Below are positions 35,595 through 41,717 of a DNA stretch of 41,717 nucleotides, piece by piece. Made by a program: the position numbers and the translations under genes. Every line of letters begins with the position of its first letter. Positions within the stretch are counted from its first letter, which is position 1. A model generated the notes under the pieces. It made no database searches and had not been told where the DNA came from. It worked only from the letters and a program-made list of their open reading frames with translations. This stretch comes from an uncultured Myxococcales bacterium (GTDB taxonomy: Bacteria > Myxococcota_A > UBA9042), in NCBI GenBank assembly GCA_903883645.1, contig CAISBR010000059.1:1-41717 (forward strand). Direction: 5' to 3'.

Positions 35595-37451
35595 CTACAA
35601 AATGCCGCGCAGCACATCCACGGCCATCTCGAATTTGTTGAACGGCGGCATCAAGTAGACGCCCGCGACACCGCTGCGCACGGCGCCAATGAACTCGCGG
35701 GCGATCGCCACACCCTCTTCGGGGCCGCGCTCGGCGGCTTGGGCCATACGGTCCCGAATTTCTTGCGGAATCGCCATGCCCGGCACTTCGTGGTGGATAA
35801 AGTGGGCGTGGCGAGCATTGCGCAGCGGCAGCACCCCCACCAGCAGCGGAATCTTCGGCTTGGCTAGTTCGACAAAGCGCTCTAAGTCCGCAGGGTTGTA
35901 TAGCGGCTGCGTGAGTGCATACTGGGCACCCGCGTCGACCTTGCGATGAAACCGTTCAATTTCTTTCGGCAAATCCACAGCCGTGGGGTTGACCGCGCAC
36001 GAGATGCGAAAGTTCGCCGTAAAGGGCAGCGCCTTGCCGTTGGCGTCGAGGCCGCGGTTTAGCTTGTGCAGCGTGTCGACTAGGCCAATCGAATCAACCT
36101 CGAACACGCCCTTGGCGCCCGGATAATCGCCCAGCGACGGTGGATCGCCCGTGACGCACAGCATGTGGCGCATCCCCAACGCGTGGGCACCCATGCACTC
36201 GCTCAGCAGGCCGAGCAGGTTGCGATCGCGGCACGACACGTGCAAAAGCACTTCGATATCGACCTGTTGCCGAATCAGCACCGCCAGCGCCAGCGGACTC
36301 ATGCGGGCCGTAGCCAGCGGCGAGTCGGCGATGTTGATGGCATCGACCCCGGCCTGCTTCAGCGCCACCGCACCGTGCACCAGCTTGTCGGCATCCACGC
36401 CGCGCGGCGGATCGAGCTCGACCGACACCACAAAGCGCCCGTCCGCCATCTTGGCGTCAAACGTCGACATGGCCTCGACCGGCACGATAATGCCCATTTC
36501 TTCGGTATTTTCGCGCACCTCAAAGATGCCCGAACCACTGTTGCGCGTCACGGGCGCCCGCACGCCCACCGCGTCGACCATGCGGGCGATGTGCGCCGGC
36601 TTGGTGCCACAGCAGCCACCTACACCGCGCAGCCCGCTCTCGGCCATGCGCACGGCCCACTCGCCAAAGTAATCCGGCGTAGATACATACACATAACGCC
36701 CATCCACCAGGCGCGGCATCCCGGCATTGGGCGCCGCATACAGGCGCGCGCCGGCCACCTTGCTCATCCGCTCGAGCACGGGGTCTAAACCCTGCGGACC
36801 AGTTGAGCAATTCGCCCCCACCGCCGCCGCGCCCGCCGCGATCATGGTGCGCACCACCTCTTCGGGCTTGTGGCCAAACAGCGTCTTGGCGTCTTCGGTA
36901 AAGGTCGCCAGCGCCACAAATGCGCAGTGGGGGGCCAGCTCGGTCAGCGTCTCGGCGCACAGCTGCAGCTCGCTCAGGTCCGAGAAGGTCTCAAGAATAA
37001 ACAGGTCGGGATCGGCGGCAAGCAGTGCTCGAATCTGCTCAGCAAACGCGGCCTTGCCCACCTCGCGCGCCAAGCGCCCCACCGGCGCCAGCGGCTGCCC
37101 CAGGGGCCCAATCGACGCCGCCACCAGGGGCCGATTGTGGGGCGGCCGCACCGACGCCGCCTCGCGGGCCAGCGCCACCGCCGCGCGATTGATCTCGAGC
37201 ACTTGCTCTTGCAAACCCGAGCGCTGCAGCCGCAACCGATTGGCGCCAAAGCTATTGGTCGTCAGCACCGCCGCGCCCGCATCCACATACGCGCGATGGA
37301 TGCGCCGCACCGCCGCCGGCTGCGTCAGATTCAGCCCCTCAAAGGCCTTGTCGAAGGTAAAGCCGTGTTCATACAGCTCCGTGCCCATAGCGCCGTCAAA
37401 GACGAGCACCCGTTCATCGAACTTGGTCTGTAGTTGTTCGCGCGTCAGCAT
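35595..37451 (-). CDS. Homocysteine S-methyltransferase / methylenetetrahydrofolate reductase
   Basis: This 618-residue cytoplasmic fusion protein resembles YitJ. The N-terminal half is a homocysteine S-methyltransferase: FDGAMGTELYE (18-28), TTNSFGANRLRL, and the zinc ligands Cys215 (GANCSTGPQG) and Cys280/Cys281 (GGCCGTKP). The C-terminal half (from about 337) is MetF-like: VSVELDPPRG (343-351), DAINIADSP, LLHVSCRDRN, LCVTGDPP (folate/FAD site) and ALTQPLYN. It would make methyl-THF and use a methyl donor to form methionine. The ATG at 37451 is the natural start. No riboswitch was recognised upstream; the region before it holds a terminator for the neighbouring gene. Confidence 0.94.
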   Translation of the reverse strand: MLTREQLQTKFDERVLVFDGAMGTELYEHGFTFDKAFEGLNLTQPAAVRRIHRAYVDAGAAVLTTNSFGANRLRLQRSGLQEQVLEINRAAVALAREAASVRPPHNRPLVAASIGPLGQPLAPVGRLAREVGKAAFAEQIRALLAADPDLFILETFSDLSELQLCAETLTELAPHCAFVALATFTEDAKTLFGHKPEEVVRTMIAAGAAAVGANCSTGPQGLDPVLERMSKVAGARLYAAPNAGMPRLVDGRYVYVSTPDYFGEWAVRMAESGLRGVGGCCGTKPAHIARMVDAVGVRAPVTRNSGSGIFEVRENTEEMGIIVPVEAMSTFDAKMADGRFVVSVELDPPRGVDADKLVHGAVALKQAGVDAINIADSPLATARMSPLALAVLIRQQVDIEVLLHVSCRDRNLLGLLSECMGAHALGMRHMLCVTGDPPSLGDYPGAKGVFEVDSIGLVDTLHKLNRGLDANGKALPFTANFRISCAVNPTAVDLPKEIERFHRKVDAGAQYALTQPLYNPADLERFVELAKPKIPLLVGVLPLRNARHAHFIHHEVPGMAIPQEIRDRMAQAAERGPEEGVAIAREFIGAVRSGVAGVYLMPPFNKFEMAVDVLRGIL

Positions 37452-37473
37452 AAGTCAGCACCGCAAAAATGCC

Positions 37474-37507
37474 GAACGCCGCTGGGCTTGCGACCTCAGC
37501 GGCGTTC
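37474..37507 (-). terminator. Intrinsic terminator of the MopE-type gene
   Basis: A perfect 11-bp stem (gaacgccgctg at 37474-37484 and cagcggcgttc at 37497-37507) encloses a 12-base loop. Read on the minus strand, it is followed by ggca and then five T. It lies 15 bases beyond the stop codon of the MopE-type lipoprotein gene and ahead of the start of the next minus-strand gene, so it separates the two transcripts. Confidence 0.85.
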
Positions 37508-37522
37508 AGAAGAATCAAGTCC

Positions 37523-39532
37523 TTACTTGCCGATTAACTGCATCAGCCAAGCGAGGAACCCAAAGTTGACGTTGTACTTGCCGCTGCCCGTTGCCGCGCC
37601 GACTGGACCCGAAGGGCCGACCAGCAACTGCAACTTCTTGTCGGTGCCGGTGTTGCCCGAGACGTAGGCCGACGAGAACGTGACCGTCACCGCAGTCGGC
37701 TTGCAGCCTTCGTCGGTTTGGCCGTTGCAGTTGTCGTCCAAGCCGTCGCAAGCCTCGGTGACCGTGGGGATAACCTCGCCCACGCACTTGGTCTTGTCGA
37801 TCAGACCGGCGGCGCAGGCATAGGTGCCGCCCTTGCACGTGCCGACGCCCTGCGTGCCGTCTTTGCCGCTGTAGCACGGTGTGGCGTTGGCGTTGGGCGC
37901 GTGGATGCAGCCGTTGGCGGCGTCGCAGCTGTCGTCGGTGCAGGTGTTGTTGTCGTCGCACTTGTCGCTGCTGCCGCCCGACATGCACACCCAACTGCCG
38001 CCGGCGCCCGCGCCGCAAGCATCGCCCAGGGTGCAGGCGTTGCCGTCGCTGCACGAGCCGTTGTAGCTGGGGTGGCTGCAATCGCCCGACTTGCTGTCGC
38101 ATTTGTCTTCGGTGCACTGGTCGGTGTCGCTGCAGTCCTTGGCGGTGCTGCTGCACTTCTTGTTGCCGGCATCGCAGGCGTCGATGGTGCACGCGTCATT
38201 GTCGTCGCACGCCAAGTCGTCGGTCTGGCCGTTGCAGTCGTTGTCGGCGCCGTCGCACGACTCTTTGGCGGCATTGGCGTAGGTGGTGCACACGGCGGTC
38301 AGGTTGTCTTTGCAGAGCACGGTGCCGCCGGCGCAGGGGCCCACGCCGCAAGCCGCGCCCACCTTGACTTCGCTGCCGTCGACCGGCGACTTCCAGCCAA
38401 AACCTTCGTCGATCGCGCCGTCGCAGTTGTTGTCTTTGCCGTCGCAGATCTCTTGCGTGGGGATCTGGGCGTCGGCGCAGATGAGCTCGCCGTTGCTGCC
38501 GCACTGGGGCTTGCCTTTGCACTTGCCGATCAAGGTCTTGCACAGCTTGTTGTCTTCGTCGCAGGCCTCGCCGGCGGTCGGGCAGTCGGCGTCTTTGGCG
38601 CAGGCGGTCTTGCTGCCGGCGTCTAAGAAGCCCTTCTTGTAGCAGGTGAAATCGGCGGCCAGATTGTCGACCTTGCCGTCGCAGTTGTCGTCTTCGGCGT
38701 TGCAGCTCTCGGCCACGGGGGTCTTGGCTTTGCAGTCTTCAAGGCCGGCGTCGCCGCACTTGCGCTGGGCCGTGCACGAGCCGAGGTCGTTGGTGATGCT
38801 GCAGGTGGTCGCGACGCCCTTGACCTTGGCCCAGGCGCTGCAAGTACAGGTCGCCGCAGTGTCTTTCAGCTTGCACTGCTTGACGGTGCCCTCTTTGACG
38901 TCGGAGCAACCGTAGCCGTCGGGGCAGTTGCTGTCGGTGGTGCAGGCGCCGCCGCAGAACTTGCCGGCCGCGCCGTAGTCGATGCAGTAGGCGTCTTGGA
39001 TACCCTGGGCCTGGCAGTCGGCGTTGGCGTTGCAGGGCGAGCAGATCGACAGGTGCTGCGGCACGCAATACGACGTCGAGTCGGTGCTGCCGATCGAGGC
39101 GCAGGTGTAACCGTTGCCGCAGTCTTCGATTTTGCTGCAGGCCTTGGCGCATTTCTTGCCGTCGGGCGTGTCGATGCACTTGCCGCCGTCGCATTTGCTG
39201 TCGTCGGTGCACGAGCAACCCGCGCCGCCGGGGCAGCCGCCGGGGTTGGTGTCGGCGGTATCCGCAACGTCGGTGCCCACATCCTGCTCAATGTCGGTCG
39301 CGGCATCGGGCTGGGTGTCGATCTGCGTGTCGACGGGTTGGGTGTCGGGCGGCGTCTGCGTGTCTTGCGCATCCGTGCCGCTTACCGCGATGTCGGCGTC
39401 TTGATTGGTCGCGGTATCGGGCGTGCTAGAGCCACTGACCGTCGCGTCTTCGCCACCGCAGTTGGCCAACAGGCCCGCCGCAAGCAATGCCGCAATCCAA
39501 CGAAGATGCATGGAAGAATTAAGGTTTATCAT
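37523..39532 (-). CDS. MopE-type Cys-rich surface lipoprotein
   Basis: This 669-residue protein has a lipoprotein signal (LLAAGLLANC, Cys25), a disordered Asp/Thr/Pro stalk (about 30-95), and a Cys-rich body. Four copies of the MopE-like metal-binding motif DNCDGxxD or NDCNGQTD occur at about 282-289, 368-375, 431-438 and 600-607. Between them are CxxDxxC modules such as DNDACTIDAC and DDNNTCTDDSC. The final 50 residues form a beta-like segment ending in hydrophobic FGFLAWLMQLIGK. The likely place is the outer-membrane surface; calcium or copper binding is inferred from the family. GGAG 4 bases before ATG 39532 sets the start. An intrinsic terminator follows. Confidence 0.88.
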   Translation of the reverse strand: MINLNSSMHLRWIAALLAAGLLANCGGEDATVSGSSTPDTATNQDADIAVSGTDAQDTQTPPDTQPVDTQIDTQPDAATDIEQDVGTDVADTADTNPGGCPGGAGCSCTDDSKCDGGKCIDTPDGKKCAKACSKIEDCGNGYTCASIGSTDSTSYCVPQHLSICSPCNANADCQAQGIQDAYCIDYGAAGKFCGGACTTDSNCPDGYGCSDVKEGTVKQCKLKDTAATCTCSAWAKVKGVATTCSITNDLGSCTAQRKCGDAGLEDCKAKTPVAESCNAEDDNCDGKVDNLAADFTCYKKGFLDAGSKTACAKDADCPTAGEACDEDNKLCKTLIGKCKGKPQCGSNGELICADAQIPTQEICDGKDNNCDGAIDEGFGWKSPVDGSEVKVGAACGVGPCAGGTVLCKDNLTAVCTTYANAAKESCDGADNDCNGQTDDLACDDNDACTIDACDAGNKKCSSTAKDCSDTDQCTEDKCDSKSGDCSHPSYNGSCSDGNACTLGDACGAGAGGSWVCMSGGSSDKCDDNNTCTDDSCDAANGCIHAPNANATPCYSGKDGTQGVGTCKGGTYACAAGLIDKTKCVGEVIPTVTEACDGLDDNCNGQTDEGCKPTAVTVTFSSAYVSGNTGTDKKLQLLVGPSGPVGAATGSGKYNVNFGFLAWLMQLIGK

Positions 39533-39619
39533 TGAGCTCCGGTCCTTGGTGCCAGCTTGCTGGGGCCGCCGAGTCGTCGAACGAAAACGCATGGTCTCCT
39601 CCCACGCAGGTCAGGGGCA

Positions 39620-39649
39620 ACGGTACCATTCCCTCGGTCAGGGTGTCAA
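39620..39649 (-). promoter_or_regulatory. Candidate promoter of the MopE-type gene
   Basis: On the minus strand TTGACA (39644-39649) is followed after 18 bases by TACCGT (39620-39625), about 90 bases before the ATG at 39532. The -35 match is exact and the -10 match is weak. No other promoter-like pair is evident in this 195-base spacer. Confidence 0.4.
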
Positions 39650-39727
39650 ATACCGCAACCGACCAAAATCGCGCCGTGAATTCGCCATTTGCCGGCCTAC
39701 AGGGCGCGTGGCGAAGGGGGTCTTTTT

Positions 39728-40624
39728 CTAGCCCTTGTTGGTCGGCACGGTGGCGTTGTAGGTGCGCAGCAGACGCACGGCCTCGCCCCATTGATTGGTG
39801 TCTTTGATGCGCACGCGCCAGTAGACGTGGACCCAAATTCCGCAGTATTTGTCGATGCTAGCGATGGTGACGCCAAAGACGGTCAGGACCTGCTTGGCGG
39901 GATCGAGCGTATATTCGCCGTCAGGACCCGTTGTCTGCACAAAGATGCTGTTGTTGGTCTGCGCGACACCTATCGAGTTGCAACCTGCCAAGGTAAAGGA
40001 CTGCACTTGCAGCGGGGTGGTGGCCGCCGTCTGGCCGGGCAGAATCACCACGGGCACCAATTCGACATGAAACCCGCCCTGTTGCGCGGTCAGCAGCGGC
40101 ACCCAATCGCCGTTGTTGTACGGGTGCCACAGACCCGCGGCATCGCGCCAACCCACCTTGAGATCAAGCGTCGGCTTGGGCAGGGGCTGGCCGTCGAACC
40201 ACTCGGGGGGGGCGGTCTCGCTGCACGGCGCGGCAGGCGCCTCGACGTTGGCGACCCAGGCGTCAGCAGCGGGTGGTCCACCGTAAAAGCAGGTCTGTGG
40301 GCCGGCATCGACCACGGCATCAGCACTGTCGGCGCTGTCCGGGCTATCGGCAACAGTATCAATTACTTCAGTGGCATCCGCGGCAAGGGCTGTGGCGGCA
40401 TCGGCCAGGGTCACTGCATCGGCCAACGCGGCGGCATCGCTGGCAGCAACAGACAAATCTTGAATACTGTCGGCCAAGTCTGGCGCATCGATGGGCAAGC
40501 TGTCGGCCACCGCGCCGTCGAGGTCCTGGCTGGCCTTGGAGCTGCTGGCGGACCCACACGCCGCCACGAGGCCGAATGCGGCGATGAAGGCGAGGCGCCA
40601 AGCGATGTTGCGGGGGTAGCTCAT
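39728..40624 (-). CDS. Surface lipoprotein with Asp/Ala stalk
   Basis: The 298-residue protein has a lipoprotein signal (FIAAFGLVAAC, Cys23) and a low-complexity Asp/Ala/Ser stalk to about 108 (for example DAAALADAVTLADAATALAA). A globular domain (about 110-298) contains four Cys (QTCFYGG, APCSET, AGCNSIG, KYCGIWV) and aromatic beta segments such as DLKVGWRDAAGLWHPYNNGD. I do not recognise the globular domain. It is probably anchored in the outer membrane. It lies upstream of the MopE-type gene in the same direction, but that gene has its own candidate promoter. Confidence 0.8.
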   Translation of the reverse strand: MSYPRNIAWRLAFIAAFGLVAACGSASSSKASQDLDGAVADSLPIDAPDLADSIQDLSVAASDAAALADAVTLADAATALAADATEVIDTVADSPDSADSADAVVDAGPQTCFYGGPPAADAWVANVEAPAAPCSETAPPEWFDGQPLPKPTLDLKVGWRDAAGLWHPYNNGDWVPLLTAQQGGFHVELVPVVILPGQTAATTPLQVQSFTLAGCNSIGVAQTNNSIFVQTTGPDGEYTLDPAKQVLTVFGVTIASIDKYCGIWVHVYWRVRIKDTNQWGEAVRLLRTYNATVPTNKG

Positions 40625-40757
40625 GGGGCTGCGCGGGCACCACCCGGGGCCCTGGCTTTAGTCTGCCAGAATGCCGGGGGCTTGGCCAAGTCGGCGCCGC
40701 GGCAATCGAACGGCCAGGGTCTTGCATCGCCAGCGGTAGCAGCGCGAACATGGGGGT

Positions 40758-41549
40758 ATGACGACGGCTCAGCGAATCGGAATTGGGGTGGCGGCGCTGG
40801 CCGCGGTGGGTGTGGGCGCTTGGCTGTGGCATGGCGAGGCGCCGCCCGTGCCCGAGGCGCCGGTGCACCACATCCTGACGCCGGAAACGCTGCCCGAGCC
40901 GGCCACGCCGACCAACGAGCCGCCGTTTATTGAGCGCAAGGCCGCGGATTTTGTGACGGGTAGCCCGTGGACGGCCGGCGAACTGCGCGGCGAGATCTGG
41001 CAACCGCAACGGCACGGCACGGCTTGGCTGGTCGCGGTGAGTGAGGCCGGTGCCGACCCCGAGCTGTGGCGACCATTGGTCAAAAGTCTGTGGTCCCATC
41101 GCGATATAGGCGTAGTGCTGCTGGCGGCCGACCCGACGCCCACGGGCCAAGATCGCACCGCGCAGCGCACGGCTCTGCACGCCAAGCTGCAGACGGTGCT
41201 GACTGCCCTGCCCCAAGATGGCCGGCCAGTCGTGCTGGCGGGTGCCGGGCGGGCGGGCGAGGCGGCCCTGCAACTTAGTACAGAGACTCGTATTTTGGCG
41301 GTGGTGGCCCTAGACCCAGTGGGTGGGCGCGAGGGCTTCGACGACCGCGCCTGGCAAGCGGCGGCGGCGCGCAAGTGGGTGCTGCTGGCCGGCCCCGAGG
41401 TGGCGGGCAACGCGATCGACGAGCTGTCGCGCGGGCTGCAGCATGTGCGCACCGTGATTCGGGGTGGCGAGCGCGGCGCAGCGTGGCTGACCGGCTGGGA
41501 TCAGCGCGCTCAGGTGTCGGGCTGGCTGCAACCAATTCTGGGTAGATAA
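40758..41549 (+). CDS. Membrane-anchored alpha/beta-hydrolase-like protein lacking Ser
   Basis: The 263-residue product has an N-terminal helix (about 6-24, RIGIGVAALAAVGVGAWLW), a Pro-rich linker, and a domain with the rhythm of an alpha/beta hydrolase: WLVAVSEAGAD, DIGVVLLAADPTPTG, PVVLAGAGRAGEAAL (157-171), AVVALDPVGG and KWVLLAGPE. The turn where GxSxG would be expected reads GAGRA, with Gly164 at the nucleophile position. It is therefore probably non-catalytic, or the fold assignment is wrong. It is divergent from the stalk lipoprotein gene and upstream of the probable serS gene. Confidence 0.65.
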   Translation: MTTAQRIGIGVAALAAVGVGAWLWHGEAPPVPEAPVHHILTPETLPEPATPTNEPPFIERKAADFVTGSPWTAGELRGEIWQPQRHGTAWLVAVSEAGADPELWRPLVKSLWSHRDIGVVLLAADPTPTGQDRTAQRTALHAKLQTVLTALPQDGRPVVLAGAGRAGEAALQLSTETRILAVVALDPVGGREGFDDRAWQAAAARKWVLLAGPEVAGNAIDELSRGLQHVRTVIRGGERGAAWLTGWDQRAQVSGWLQPILGR

Positions 41550-41696
41550 GTATATTCAACAAGTTAAACCCTATCGCCACCCACCCAGGTGCAGCCGATT
41601 GCGGCTTGGTGTAGGCTTTTTGCCGCGCGCAAACGGCTTGGCCCGGCGCGCCTCTCACTACCGCCGCGCGACCCTGCGCCTGCGCCCGAGGACAGC
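41550..41696. other. Spacer upstream of probable serS
   Basis: These 147 bases should carry the promoter of the gene beginning at 41697. No T-box features, terminator or convincing -35/-10 pair are visible. GAGG at 41689-41692, 4 bases before the ATG, is a good ribosome binding site. Confidence 0.35.
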
Positions 41697-41717
41697 ATGC
41701 TCGACATCAAGTTCGTA
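41697..41717 (+). CDS. serS: Probable seryl-tRNA synthetase, first codons only
   Basis: Only seven codons are inside the window, reading MLDIKFV. Seryl-tRNA synthetases characteristically start MLDxKFxRENP, and the ribosome binding site GAGG lies 4 bases upstream of the ATG. The rest of the gene is beyond the right edge, so the call depends on this short match. Confidence 0.6.

Noticed and set aside
37718..38626. 302-codon Ala/Val-rich frame antisense to the MopE-type gene
   Set aside because: The composition is the reverse complement of Cys/Asp-rich codons; there is no ribosome binding site or family feature.

Overview
The window is high-GC DNA (G or C at most third codon positions) with dense, often overlapping genes. 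Many products carry lipoprotein signals followed by disordered Asp/Ala/Thr/Pro stalks, and there is a MopE-type Cys-rich lipoprotein, a Gld-type ABC system, and a giant periplasmic TPR protein. Together these suggest a Myxococcota/deltaproteobacterial-grade Gram-negative bacterium, probably from a poorly characterised lineage. This assignment is inference from gene content; there is no rRNA in the window. I see no integrase, transposase, phage gene, tRNA or CRISPR array.

Layout. 1-538: no supportable gene. 539-4271 (minus): a two-cluster radical SAM fusion protein, D-aminoacyl-tRNA deacylase (dtd) and an alpha/beta hydrolase, probably one operon. 4398-9468 (plus): a lipoprotein with a methyltransferase fold, ribulose-phosphate epimerase (rpe), an aldo/keto-reductase-like protein lacking two catalytic residues, a small unknown protein, a DUF4157 (HExxH) protein of the type found with extracellular contractile injection systems (eCIS), and a small membrane protein. 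9472-14106 (minus): a GNAT acetyltransferase and two adjacent AAA+ ATPases, one intact and one degenerate. 14266-17855 (plus): a TonB-like protein, a membrane-anchored HExxH peptidase with a duplicated cytoplasmic motif, and a protein with a SEC-C-associated type of C-terminus. 17875-18905 (minus): two small unknown proteins.

19105-25851 (plus) encodes an ABC-2 transporter (ATPase and permease), a GldG-like protein, a DUF4340 protein and a nucleoside phosphorylase. 25883-31605 (minus) encodes two translationally coupled periplasmic TPR proteins that resemble, in size and pairing, the Glt/Agl gliding or envelope-machinery TPR proteins of myxobacteria. A nitrilase-family amidase (minus) faces an enolase operon (plus) in which enolase is followed by three tightly coupled lipoproteins, the last with a PDZ domain. 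A non-coding 80-bp tandem repeat with 22-bp flanking repeats separates this from a bifunctional homocysteine methyltransferase/methylenetetrahydrofolate reductase (minus).

The right end holds two surface lipoproteins (a MopE-type protein with a clear intrinsic terminator, and a protein with an Asp/Ala stalk), a membrane-anchored hydrolase-like protein without a catalytic Ser, and what looks like the first seven codons of seryl-tRNA synthetase.

Core metabolism (rpe, eno, metF-like, dtd, probable serS) is interleaved with envelope genes. The most unusual items are the tandem radical SAM protein, the active/pseudo AAA+ pair near a DUF4157 protein, the aldo/keto reductase lacking Tyr and Lys, the duplicated RRPWHxRDFxxxPL motif and the 80-bp repeat.
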